Positions 8,899-16,866 of a DNA stretch of 64,000 nt are shown one piece after another. Every line of letters starts with the position of its first letter. The stretch's first letter is position 1. The DNA comes from DASWTL01 sp966250385 (GTDB lineage: Bacteria > Bacteroidota > Bacteroidia > Sphingobacteriales > Sphingobacteriaceae), in NCBI GenBank assembly GCA_966250385.1, contig CBINHC010000008.1, positions 144,550-208,549 of the forward strand, in the 5' to 3' direction. The notes below the pieces were generated by a model. That model was not told where the DNA came from, ran no database searches, and saw only the letters and a list, made by a program, of their open reading frames with translations. Position numbers and translations under genes: made by a program.

Positions 8899-11586
8899 TT
8901 AAAAATGCGCCCTCGAATCCATGTGCTCAGCTTCAACAGCCAGCTTCTTAAAAAACACCCGGAAACTGGTACCTTCATCCACAACGCTCTCTACTTCAAT
9001 CCTCCCGCCGAGAGCCTTGATCTGGGACGCGATAATATACAGCCCTAGACCCCGGCTGTCCGGATGGTTATGGAAACGCTGGTACAGCCCGAAGATCCGT
9101 TTGTCATATCGCTGAAGATCGATCCCGAGCCCGTTGTCCCGGACCAGGAGCACAATATGTTCACCATCATCCATGCTGGAGATCTCGATCCGGCATTTAC
9201 GCTGATCTGAACGGTATTTCAGTGCATTACTGAACAGGTTCAGCAAAATGCTTTCCAGATAGGTGCTGTTGAAATAAACTTCCGGGGCCTCCTTAAAATT
9301 CAGAACAACCTCCGCACCGGCGGCGCGGATCAGCCCCGACGTGAGATTTTCTACGGACTTCCACGTATGCTCCAGCATCAGACACTGCTGGTCGATGTTG
9401 ACCTTTTCCTTAATGACCAGGATCTTTACAAGGTCCTCCACCGTACTGTTCAGCTGAGAGGCGGATTTGTGCAGACCATCGATCAGGAGCAGCGTCTCGT
9501 CATCGGTGATCTTCGACGTATCCAGCAAGCCAAGAATCCCGATCAGGTTCGCCAGCGGCGCTTTCAGATTATGGGAAGTAATGTACGAAAACTGCTGCAG
9601 GTCCTTATTGTTGATCAACAGGGTCTGGATCAGCTGCTCGCGTTCGAATTCGGCGGCTTTTTGTTCCGATATATCGTTCAGGGCGCCGATGACCCGGTAC
9701 GCAGTACCCTCGCTGTCGCGGATCATGATGCCGCGGTCTACCACGTAGGCGTAGGAACCGTCGGCTTTGCGGAGCCGGAACTCTTCTGACCAGTTCGTCA
9801 CGTTATCCGTAATGGTCGCCCGGATACGCCTGGATACCCGTTCGGAATCATCGGGGTGCACATAATCGGCGAACACGTAGGCCGGACTATTGACGAATTC
9901 GACCGGAAACCCCGTGATTTTCGCAAAGTTCTCCTCCCGGTAGACAATGTTCGTCTTCAGGTCCCAGTCCCAGATCGCATCGGCGGTGGCCCGTGCGGCA
10001 TATGAGAACCGCTCGTTGCTGTGAAGCAGCGCTTCCCGGCTGCTCGCCAGTTCCGCCTCGGCCATTTTTCGTTCCGTTACATCCCGGATGATGCCTGAGT
10101 GGTACACCGTTTCCCCGGATTCGTCCAGAATCAGCTGACCGTGATCCTCTACCCAAATGGCGGACCCGTCCTTCCTTTTCAGCCTGAACTCCGCCATCTC
10201 CATATGCGTTTCGTGGAGCAGGGCACTGTCCCGGTCCCCGGAGTCGAAATACAGGTCATTCTTGATATCAATAGCCAGGAGCTCTTCCTCACTGTTATAG
10301 CCCAGCATCCTGACCAGTGCAGGATTTACTTCAACGAAGGCTCCTTCCGGCGTACTCTTATAAACTCCGTCCAGGGAGCTGCGGATCAGGTTACGGTACT
10401 TGTCCTCACTCTCATTCAGGGTCTGCTTCATCCTCTTGCTCTCGGAGATATCCAGAATGATGCCGCGGACCAGGGTAGGTTTGCCGTTCTCCCCGATGAC
10501 GGTCACGTAATTATGGATCCAGATGACCTGGCCGTCCGATGTGAGCATCCGGCACTCGAAGTTGAAGGACCTGATCCTGGGCACGTGCAGCTTCCAGAGG
10601 GTGCGAACCTGCGCCCGGTCTTCCGGGTGGATGAGAACCTCCCAGAAGTCTGCATGTTCCATCCATTCCCGTCGCGAATAACCCAGGAGCGGTTCAGCCT
10701 GCGAACTGACAAAACTGATCCGCAGGGTCGCCGGATCGGCTTCCCACATGATCCCGTGTATGGTGTTGACCAGGGCCTGGAATTGTTCCTGGGACCTGAC
10801 CAGTTCATTGATATTCTTGGCGATCCCGAATACTCCGGTAATCTTGTTGTTGACGATAACCGGGATATTGAGTATCTGGGCTGCAAGCCTGTTTCCTTTT
10901 GCCGTAATGACCGTTATGCGGTAATCCTGCGGAATCCCCCCGAGGCAATCCTCAAAATGCTGGCGGGTCCGCGCATGATCCTTTTCATCGATAAACGGAA
11001 TAAAGGAGCGTTCATAAATATCTTCCTGTGTACATTCGAGCAGGTTTGCAAGTGCCTGGTTGGCACTGATGAATTCACCGTCACTGTTAACCGAAAAGGC
11101 GGCGTCCGGATTATTGTTGAACAGGTACCAGTACTGCTGCGAGTACAGGTCCTGCGCCAGGGCTTTGGTCTTACGTTCTTCTTCCCTGACAGCCGCCCCG
11201 GCCACCTCCTCAATGGAAAAAATAATGCAGCTCACTTCACCGTTCGGGTCAATATGCGGCGTATTGAGAATACGGCACAAACCGCGGGCGGATCCGTTGA
11301 GCCGGTCGAAAGGCCACCTGAATGCAGGGATCTCATGCGTTTCCTTGTTCTTCAGGATATATGAGAACGAGTCGGTCAGCTTCCGGATGGTATGGTCGCC
11401 TGAATCATCCAGACTCGCCGGAAATACCTCGAAGAATCCCCTGCCCACCAGCGACCCCTCCGCAAGACCCAGTTCGGCCAGGTAAGGCCGGGATGCCGCC
11501 AGAATGGTAAACTCACAGGAACGGGCATCCAGCAACAACAACCTGCCGGGTAATGAACTGAATATTGAGTGCTGAATTGTATCCAT
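8899..11586 (-). CDS. Multi-PAS cytoplasmic sensor histidine kinase
   Basis: An 895-residue soluble kinase with about five PAS/PAC units in a row (for example LFNNNPDAAFSVNSDGEFI, YRNLIRSSLDGVYKSTPEG, and WDWDLKTNIVYREENF of the PAS_3 type), several ending in an IxDISExK-like PAC tail. The dimerisation helix is the variant common in this phylum, SYITSHNLKAPLANLIGIL, where H is the expected phosphorylation site; HATPase_c has NLFSNALKYRS, DNGLGIDL and GLGLYII. The start is set at the ATG at 11586; the longer frame adds an unlikely 27-residue extension. First gene of a two-kinase unit with 7122. Multiple PAS units suggest redox, light or small-ligand sensing, not resolvable here. Confidence 0.87.
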   Translation of the reverse strand: MDTIQHSIFSSLPGRLLLLDARSCEFTILAASRPYLAELGLAEGSLVGRGFFEVFPASLDDSGDHTIRKLTDSFSYILKNKETHEIPAFRWPFDRLNGSARGLCRILNTPHIDPNGEVSCIIFSIEEVAGAAVREEERKTKALAQDLYSQQYWYLFNNNPDAAFSVNSDGEFISANQALANLLECTQEDIYERSFIPFIDEKDHARTRQHFEDCLGGIPQDYRITVITAKGNRLAAQILNIPVIVNNKITGVFGIAKNINELVRSQEQFQALVNTIHGIMWEADPATLRISFVSSQAEPLLGYSRREWMEHADFWEVLIHPEDRAQVRTLWKLHVPRIRSFNFECRMLTSDGQVIWIHNYVTVIGENGKPTLVRGIILDISESKRMKQTLNESEDKYRNLIRSSLDGVYKSTPEGAFVEVNPALVRMLGYNSEEELLAIDIKNDLYFDSGDRDSALLHETHMEMAEFRLKRKDGSAIWVEDHGQLILDESGETVYHSGIIRDVTERKMAEAELASSREALLHSNERFSYAARATADAIWDWDLKTNIVYREENFAKITGFPVEFVNSPAYVFADYVHPDDSERVSRRIRATITDNVTNWSEEFRLRKADGSYAYVVDRGIMIRDSEGTAYRVIGALNDISEQKAAEFEREQLIQTLLINNKDLQQFSYITSHNLKAPLANLIGILGLLDTSKITDDETLLLIDGLHKSASQLNSTVEDLVKILVIKEKVNIDQQCLMLEHTWKSVENLTSGLIRAAGAEVVLNFKEAPEVYFNSTYLESILLNLFSNALKYRSDQRKCRIEISSMDDGEHIVLLVRDNGLGIDLQRYDKRIFGLYQRFHNHPDSRGLGLYIIASQIKALGGRIEVESVVDEGTSFRVFFKKLAVEAEHMDSRAHF

Positions 11587-11781
11587 AGATTTTCTGGTGC
11601 AGTGGAATTGGATCCCCGGCTTTCTTTTACACCCCTTATACTGATTCCGCCAATAAAGGTTCAGCAAAACGGAGCCTTCTCAGCTGCGGTAGCGATTCCT
11701 GCGGGCAGCCTGAAGGATCTGACAAAAGAATGACGCCGGCTACCATGCGGTGCCGCTTTTCTAGAGGATCAGTGATGATTG

Positions 11782-12360
11782 TCAGACCAATTTGCGAAGA
11801 AATTTCGTCAGGATCACGATGGTGTCCCCATTGATCTTCCCTTCCACCTGCCCCGCATCTTCGGGTACCAGCCGGATCTTACGGACGATGGTCCCCTTCG
11901 GTGCTATGTAGTTGGTTCCTTTTACATTCAGATTCTGGGTCAGAATAACGGTATCGCCGGATTCCAGCAGGGTTCCGTAACTGTCCCTGTGCACTACCTT
12001 CTGCGATTCCAGGTCATCTTCGGCCTGGGCCCACTCCAGCAACGCTTCATCCAGGTATACAGCCTGCCGGGCGTCATCCGCCCAGCTTTCCGAGGATAGT
12101 CTGCCCAGCAGCTTATAGGAAAGGACCTGAACGGCCGGAACCTCACTCCAGATGCTTCCTTCAAGAAACCTCCAGTAATGCGGATCCGAGAAATCGTTTT
12201 CACGGATCTTATGAAGACAGTCGGAGCATAAAACGACCTGATCGTCCACGGAGTCCTCGGTCCGTGGAGGAACCGGGTACGCAGTAAGCTGATCGTCTCC
12301 TTTGCCGCAAAGTTCACAAGCCTGATTGCTTCTTGCCTGTAATTTTGTATCAATAGCCAT
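11782..12360 (-). CDS. PhnA (YjdM) family zinc-ribbon protein
   Basis: 192 residues from the ATG at 12360. The N-terminus carries two cysteine pairs, CELC and CSDC, as a zinc ribbon; the C-terminal PhnA domain contains DSYGTLLESGDTVILTQNL and VKGTNYIAPKGTIVRKIRL, close to the family pattern. Despite the name, PhnA is not the phosphonoacetate hydrolase and its biochemical role is unsettled. A TATTTTTG motif ends only five bases before this ATG, suggesting a very short or absent leader. Divergent from the SDR gene at 12466. Confidence 0.88.
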   Translation of the reverse strand: MAIDTKLQARSNQACELCGKGDDQLTAYPVPPRTEDSVDDQVVLCSDCLHKIRENDFSDPHYWRFLEGSIWSEVPAVQVLSYKLLGRLSSESWADDARQAVYLDEALLEWAQAEDDLESQKVVHRDSYGTLLESGDTVILTQNLNVKGTNYIAPKGTIVRKIRLVPEDAGQVEGKINGDTIVILTKFLRKLV

Positions 12361-12365
12361 TGCTG

Positions 12366-12373
12366 CAAAAATA
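12366..12373 (-). promoter_or_regulatory. Candidate -7 promoter box (TATTTTTG) for PhnA gene
   Basis: On the minus strand the eight bases match TAnnTTTG exactly and end five bases before the ATG at 12360. Transcription from here would start at or very near the start codon. Confidence 0.5.
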
Positions 12374-12465
12374 TAGAAATGTTTTGAACCTGTACGAACG
12401 TCCCGGAGGCGGAAACCAAAAGCGTGCATGGCCGGTTATCTAAGCAAAATAAGCAAAACAGCGTC

Positions 12466-13362
12466 ATGGAAAAACCAGCTACACCGATACAGGACCCGGC
12501 TTCAAAATATGTCAAACCGCCGTTTCCCGAACAGAAACAGCCCTGGCCGGGGCTGGCCGGTCAGATGGATCCCCGTCCGGATCACGGAGAGACAAGCTAT
12601 CGGGGCTCGGGCCGTCTGCAGGGCAGAAAAGCCCTGGTCACCGGAGGAGACTCAGGTATCGGCCGTGCGGCGGCCATCGCCTTTGCCCGGGAAGGCGCGA
12701 ATCTGGTCATCAATTTTCATCCCGATGAGGAGCCGGATGCCCGCGAGGTGATCGGCCTGGCCGTTGCGGCCGGGGTCAAAGCGGTAGCCATCCCCGGCGA
12801 CCTGCGGGAAGAATTGTTTTGTACTGACCTTATCAACCAGACCGTACGGGAACTCGGCGGCATCGATATCCTGGTCAGCAATGCCGCCTACCAGCAAACG
12901 CAGCCGTCCATTCTGGACATTTCCTCCGAGCAGTTCGACCGGACCATGAAAACCAACATATATGCCCCGTTCTGGCTGATCAGGGCGGCGATACCGCATA
13001 TGAAACCGGGTGCCGTCATAATCGGCACGTCATCCGAGCAGGCCATGGATCCCTCTCCTGACCTGTATGACTATGCACAGACGAAAGCTGCAACCACGAA
13101 TTTCGTTAAATCGCTGGCCAAGCAACTCGCCTCAAAGGGTATCCGGGTGAATGGCGTTGCCCCCGGTCCTATCTGGACACCACTGCAGATCAGTGGCGGA
13201 GCCACCCAGGAAAAGATCAAAAGCTTCGGCAGAGACACACCCCTGGGCCGGCCGGGCCAGCCGGCAGAACTGGCCTCGGTTTTCGTCCAGCTGGCAGCCG
13301 AAGATGCCAGCTACACCACCGGGCATATCTATGGCGTTGCAGGCGGCAGCGGACAGCCTTAA
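12466..13362 (+). CDS. Short-chain dehydrogenase/reductase (YghA / general stress protein 39 type)
   Basis: 298 residues from the ATG at 12466. The first ~50 residues (proline-rich, PPFPEQKQPWPG and MDPRPDHGE) match the extension typical of the YghA/GSP39 subgroup of SDR enzymes. The Rossmann motif TGGDSGIG is at 59-66, the NAA motif follows, and the catalytic YxxxK is YAQTK near 203-207. PGPIWTPLQ and GRPGQPAELASVFVQLA fit the same subgroup. Such enzymes are NAD(P)-dependent oxidoreductases, often stress induced; substrate unknown. Its stop codon overlaps that of the convergent gene at 13359 by four bases. Confidence 0.88.
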   Translation: MEKPATPIQDPASKYVKPPFPEQKQPWPGLAGQMDPRPDHGETSYRGSGRLQGRKALVTGGDSGIGRAAAIAFAREGANLVINFHPDEEPDAREVIGLAVAAGVKAVAIPGDLREELFCTDLINQTVRELGGIDILVSNAAYQQTQPSILDISSEQFDRTMKTNIYAPFWLIRAAIPHMKPGAVIIGTSSEQAMDPSPDLYDYAQTKAATTNFVKSLAKQLASKGIRVNGVAPGPIWTPLQISGGATQEKIKSFGRDTPLGRPGQPAELASVFVQLAAEDASYTTGHIYGVAGGSGQP

Positions 13363-14213
13363 CGAAGACTCACCTGCCACTCCAGGTCAGCAACGACGGG
13401 AAAGTGGTCTGAGGGATATTTTCCATGGTAAGAATCTGTAAGCACCCCCCATCTGACCGGTCTGAAGTGTCTTGAGATGAAAATATGATCGATCACCGAA
13501 GTGCCGCCGAGCTCCCTGCCGAAATTATGATAGGTCGGATTGGTGATATACGGGTGACTGACCTCCTTATAGGTGTCTCTCAGCAATGCCGAGCTTTCCA
13601 GGATCCGGTACCATTCGCTTTCATGATCCCCGTTGAAGTCACCGGTGAGGATGACCGGCTGAGTGCCGGCGATCTCGTTAATTTTCCGGAGCATCATGCG
13701 TGCGCTTTCCACCCGGGCGATCTTACCCTGGTGATCAAAATGAACGTTGAACACATAGAACTCCTTTCCGTTGGCCCGGTCCCGGAAAAGCCCCCAGGAA
13801 CATATCCTGTTGCAGCACGTGGCATCCCAGCCCAGCGATGGTTTCTCCGGGGTCTGGGATAACCAGAAGTCGCCTTTCTTAAGGAGCTTAAACCGGTCCT
13901 TTTTGTAAAAGATGGCCGAGAATTCACCGCCGTCCTTACCGTCAGTCCGGCCAACACCTATACGTGCGTACGCCGGCAAAGCGTTACTGAGATCCGCCAG
14001 CTGGTGAATCAGTCCCTCCTGGGTCCCGAAGATATCGAAATCATGGAACCGGATCAGCTCCATGGCGAACGGGCTCCGGTCCTTCCACAGGTTTCCGGAA
14101 TCGGACGGGTTATCGAAACGAAGGTTAAAGGTGGCGACCCGGTAGCCCTGGGCCTGGATATCCAGGCTGATGATCGAGAAAAAACAGGCAAAGACAAAAA
14201 TTCTGTACTTCAT
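13359..14213 (-). CDS. Secreted endonuclease/exonuclease/phosphatase family protein
   Basis: 284 residues with an N-terminal signal sequence (ends LDIQAQG). The mature part carries the EEP-fold motifs: ATFNLRFDN (metal/phosphate-binding Asn), GTQEGL (catalytic Glu), TGDFNGD (Asp/Asn pair) and the terminal SDHFPVVADL with the catalytic His. Members cleave phosphodiesters or phosphomonoesters in nucleic acids, inositides or sphingolipids; an exported Bacteroidota copy would act on external or periplasmic substrates (inference). Confidence 0.88.
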   Translation of the reverse strand: MKYRIFVFACFFSIISLDIQAQGYRVATFNLRFDNPSDSGNLWKDRSPFAMELIRFHDFDIFGTQEGLIHQLADLSNALPAYARIGVGRTDGKDGGEFSAIFYKKDRFKLLKKGDFWLSQTPEKPSLGWDATCCNRICSWGLFRDRANGKEFYVFNVHFDHQGKIARVESARMMLRKINEIAGTQPVILTGDFNGDHESEWYRILESSALLRDTYKEVSHPYITNPTYHNFGRELGGTSVIDHIFISRHFRPVRWGVLTDSYHGKYPSDHFPVVADLEWQVSLR

Positions 14214-14263
14214 ATCAGCGATTTAACACATCCAAGATATGAAAAAGCATCCGTTTACCGCCA

Positions 14264-14620
14264 TCAGCCATCCTCCGGGCTACCGTCAGTTCCATTCCAC
14301 CCGAAGTCAATCCTGGCTACCAGCGGAGCAGCCTGCCGGTAAAATTGCTCAGCTGTGATCCGGCCGTCGTCAAAGTCCGCTTCCGCCTGTACGAGCCGCT
14401 CCCTTGCCAGCAGTTCATTGGCCGCCCGGCCGTACTCAATGGTCGCGTGAGATGTCCTATGGTCAGTTTGCAGGCAAACCGGCGAATGAATTTCAGTCGG
14501 GGGTTTAAGCCCGTGGCTCGTGACCGGAGAAGAGCCGCGGGCTTTCAGCGGAAACCAGAGGAACATCAGAACCAGGAGAAGAACCAACATCGTCAATTGA
14601 AGTCCGGTACGTAATACCAA
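14264..14620 (-). CDS. Small hypothetical protein with N-terminal membrane helix
   Basis: A 118-residue reading frame I do not recognise. Residues about 8-24 are strongly hydrophobic (LQLTMLVLLLVLMFLWF), and a C-terminal segment predicted helical contains ARERLVQAEADFDDGRITAEQFYRQA, which looks like real protein. It sits 12 bases upstream of the start of nothing else, between two minus-strand genes (stop of 14633 gene lies just upstream at 14633). It may be the second gene of that unit. Real-gene status is uncertain because no family is visible. Confidence 0.45.
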   Translation of the reverse strand: MVLRTGLQLTMLVLLLVLMFLWFPLKARGSSPVTSHGLKPPTEIHSPVCLQTDHRTSHATIEYGRAANELLARERLVQAEADFDDGRITAEQFYRQAAPLVARIDFGWNGTDGSPEDG

Positions 14621-14632
14621 CGTCTGTTGTCC

Positions 14633-15718
14633 CTATTGCAGTACGATACCGCCCGAAGATTCCTTCGCGGAGAGCACGATCTTTCGGATACGGTTGTTAT
14701 TCTCATCCACGACGTAAAGGTCGCCGGCAGGAGATAAGGCAATTCCGTGCGGAAAATTAAAACGTGCGTTTTTACCGGAACCGTTCCGGAAACCCGCGGT
14801 GGTTCCCCCGGCAACGGTGGACACATATCCGGAAGCAGAGATCTTACGGATATTATGATTGAACCCGTCTGTCAGGTAAATATTTCCGGACGGATCAAGG
14901 ACGAGGTCCTGCGGAAAGTTAAAACTTGCCTTCCGGGCAGCACCGTCGACAGAACCCGCCGACCCGTTGCCTGCTATGGTGCGAACTACTCCGCTACAGC
15001 TGATCCTGCGTACCCGCCGGTTACCCGAATCGCAAACGTAAATGGTGCCGTCCGGGGCGATGGCCATCCCGCTGGGCGCCGAAAACCGCGCTTCTTTGCC
15101 GGTACCGTCGCGAAATCCTGCCGTTGGCTTCCCCGCAACCGTAGTCAGCTTTCCGTTCTTCAGTTTCTTTAGCTGGTTTTGCTGGAAGAAATACACGGCG
15201 CCCTCCCGGTCCACGACGATTCCGGGCCTGAGTGTGCTTCCGATCCCTTCGCCGGTATCAAACAGCGTGGATTTGGTCTTCCCTACCAGCTTCCGGACAC
15301 GGCCATGCTCCGAATCCACATAATAGAGTGTTCCTTTGCGGTCCACAAACATCCCGAAAACCTCATCCACAAGCGCTGAAGGATCCGTCTCTGTAAAATT
15401 ATTCAGGGTGGTGACCACCCCGGTCCGGGTCATCTTTCGAAGGAAATCATGAAAATCGTCCGCAATGAAAAAATCGCCGTTCCGGTCCAGTGCAATAGTT
15501 GTCGGCACTTCGAATCCCGCGCTGGTACCTTCTCCGTCGATCATCTCGGAAAACGGATTCCCGGCAAAAGTCGATACGACAACTGCTTTTCCGGAATATG
15601 CCGCGGTGCTCAGCTCCTCCTGCGTCAGATCCGGCGAGGCCCCGATATCTTCAGTTTTCGAGCAGCTGAAGGACAGGCCAAGTAACATGATGGCAATGTT
15701 AAAAGATAGTTTTTTCAT
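14633..15718 (-). CDS. NHL-repeat lipoprotein
   Basis: 361 residues from the ATG at 15718, chosen because it yields a lipoprotein signal (MKKLSFNIAIMLLGLSFSCS) with the lipid cysteine in LSFSC. The mature part has at least five NHL repeats, with recurring units such as FSAPSGMAIAPDGTIYVCD, FNFPQDLVLDPSGNIYLTD and FNFPHGIALSPAGDLYVVD, each followed by R(R/K)I and a VxTVAG strand. This predicts a six-bladed beta-propeller, attached to the membrane and facing the periplasm or outside. NHL propellers mostly bind ligands or proteins; no catalytic residues are evident. Confidence 0.85.
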   Translation of the reverse strand: MKKLSFNIAIMLLGLSFSCSKTEDIGASPDLTQEELSTAAYSGKAVVVSTFAGNPFSEMIDGEGTSAGFEVPTTIALDRNGDFFIADDFHDFLRKMTRTGVVTTLNNFTETDPSALVDEVFGMFVDRKGTLYYVDSEHGRVRKLVGKTKSTLFDTGEGIGSTLRPGIVVDREGAVYFFQQNQLKKLKNGKLTTVAGKPTAGFRDGTGKEARFSAPSGMAIAPDGTIYVCDSGNRRVRRISCSGVVRTIAGNGSAGSVDGAARKASFNFPQDLVLDPSGNIYLTDGFNHNIRKISASGYVSTVAGGTTAGFRNGSGKNARFNFPHGIALSPAGDLYVVDENNNRIRKIVLSAKESSGGIVLQ

Positions 15719-15810
15719 AGCAGAGCCAATTTTTCCGGCACCCCTGAAGCAGGGTACCTGAACATAGAACGTGCCCATGATTTGAAGAGTTTGTACCACT
15801 TCTACCCAAT

Positions 15811-15828
15811 CAGGTGGCACAGGTGGCA
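15811..15828. repeat. Tandem 9-base repeat (CAGGTGGCA x2)
   Basis: Two perfect adjacent copies of CAGGTGGCA, about 90 bases upstream of the NHL-repeat gene start. Function unknown; could be a regulator binding site. Confidence 0.6.
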
Positions 15829-15843
15829 CACAATTGAGTAAGG

Positions 15844-15947
15844 TCCGCCAGGCCGGCGGAAGGCTGCGGACGCAGCCGTTTCAAGGGATAAAACGGACCG
15901 ACTTCGGGTTGGTCCGGGACGCCCAGGCGCCACAGGTATCAGTTGGC
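15844..15947. ncRNA. Candidate structured RNA or multi-hairpin element
   Basis: Four successive stems are visible: TCCGCC/GGCGGA (15844-15849 with 15855-15860, 5-nt loop); GGCTGCG/CGCAGCC (15862-15868 with 15871-15877); a 9-bp stem CGGACCGAC/GTTGGTCCG with loop TTCGG (15894-15902 with 15908-15916, one G-U pair); and CGCCA/TGGCG (15927-15931 with 15943-15947). GGTCC at 15842-15846 can also pair with GGACC at 15895-15899, enclosing the first two. Whether it is transcribed, and from which strand, cannot be seen. It may be a small RNA, a leader of a neighbour, or DNA-level structure. Confidence 0.35.
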
Positions 15948-15957
15948 GAAAACCGAA

Positions 15958-15974
15958 AACCCCTGACAGGGGTT
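15958..15974. promoter_or_regulatory. Perfect palindrome, possible operator
   Basis: AACCCCTG-A-CAGGGGTT, 8-base arms around one central base, 50 bases before the YtxH-domain gene start. Good symmetry for a dimeric regulator site; no regulator can be assigned. Confidence 0.4.
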
Positions 15975-15986
15975 ATACTACTGACT

Positions 15987-15998
15987 CAGTGATCACTG
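15987..15998. promoter_or_regulatory. Perfect 12-base palindrome, possible operator
   Basis: CAGTGATCACTG, 26 bases before the YtxH gene start, followed closely by another CACTG half site. It lies where a repressor or activator of this gene could bind (inference). Confidence 0.35.
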
Positions 15999-16023
15999 CA
16001 CGTTCACTGAAAAAGAGAAGATT

Positions 16024-16374
16024 ATGAAGGGATATCAAAAAATCTTAAAGAAAGCCGGAACCTACCTGAAGGATTCGGAACGTTACATCGGAAGACGTAA
16101 ACGCCATAATAGCTCCAATTCGCTGGTACTGGTGCTTGGCGGCTTTGCAGCAGGGTTGCTGACAGGTGCCATTCTGGGAATCCTGTTTGCGCCTGCAAAA
16201 GGCAGGGAGACCCGGTCTGCAATCGGCAACTCGGCAAAAGACTTCGGAAGCAGTGTAGCTGACAAGGCCCGCCAGGGTGCGGACCGGCTTGCATCTCTTA
16301 AGGACCAGGCGGTGGACACCGTGAAATCCAGAATGGGAAGCTCCGGCGGCGAAACCACCGTCCCGGTAAGCTGA
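16024..16374 (+). CDS. YtxH domain-containing protein
   Basis: A 116-residue protein with a short charged N-terminus, one glycine-rich membrane helix at about 39-58 (GGFAAGLLTGAILGILFAP) followed directly by the family signature APAKGRETR, and a helical tail (ADKARQGADRLASLKDQAVDTVKSRM). YtxH-family proteins are small stress-associated membrane proteins with apolipoprotein-like tails; molecular function unknown. The unusual palindromes in front of it suggest tight regulation. Confidence 0.85.
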   Translation: MKGYQKILKKAGTYLKDSERYIGRRKRHNSSNSLVLVLGGFAAGLLTGAILGILFAPAKGRETRSAIGNSAKDFGSSVADKARQGADRLASLKDQAVDTVKSRMGSSGGETTVPVS

Positions 16375-16450
16375 TCCCGGAATGCCAGAAATATCTTGCT
16401 TTCACCGTTATTCGCGGATCCGGTCGTTCGGCCGGAGCCGCGGACAATGG

Positions 16451-16864
16451 TCATCTGCCCGATCTCACCCTGCTGTAGAGGTGCGGTTCGAACCGTAGCC
16501 CGGGCGTCATCCATGTGAGTAGTATCACCCTGGAATAGCGGTAGTTGACCGGGGCAAGCAAAACAATCACTGCACATAAGACGCCCATATAAAGGTATGG
16601 GTTTTCCTGTTCGCCGGTCAGGATATAGGTCAGGATTGAAAAGGCAACCATCTGTGCGACGTTCAATCCGTAGCTGATGAACATGGCCACATAGAAATAT
16701 CCCGGTTCTTTCTCGAACCTCAGACCGCAGTGCGGACACACCTCATGCATTTTTTGCGTCTTCAGACCATACATGGAGTTGGCAAAAAGATTTCCGGTGC
16801 GGCACCGCGGGCATTTGGCGCTCAGGGCAGCTTTCCAGGCGGGGATAATTGATAAATTTTCCAT
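16451..16864 (-). CDS. DUF983 family membrane protein with zinc-ribbon N-terminus
   Basis: 137 residues. Two cysteine pairs, CPRC and CPHC (the latter in CPHCGLRFEKEPGYFYVA, the DUF983 signature), form a zinc ribbon; two hydrophobic helices follow (MVAFSILTYIL and GVLCAVIVLLAPV). The family is widespread and of unknown function, probably in the inner membrane. It lies two bases downstream of the AraC regulator's stop codon, on the same strand, and may be co-transcribed with it. Confidence 0.85.
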   Translation of the reverse strand: MENLSIIPAWKAALSAKCPRCRTGNLFANSMYGLKTQKMHEVCPHCGLRFEKEPGYFYVAMFISYGLNVAQMVAFSILTYILTGEQENPYLYMGVLCAVIVLLAPVNYRYSRVILLTWMTPGLRFEPHLYSRVRSGR

Positions 16865-16866
16865 TG

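Larger units (their letters stand above)
15719..16023. other. Intergenic region with dense inverted repeats
   Basis: The 305 bases between the divergent NHL-repeat and YtxH genes contain no convincing reading frame. They hold a tandem CAGGTGGCA pair (15811-15828), four hairpin-forming inverted repeats between 15844 and 15947, and two further palindromes (15958-15974 and 15987-15998) next to the YtxH gene. The sub-features are listed separately. Confidence 0.7.

Noticed and set aside
10099..11364. 421-codon open frame on the plus strand inside the multi-PAS kinase gene
   Set aside because: Fully antisense to clear PAS domain coding sequence; composition is that of a shadow frame.
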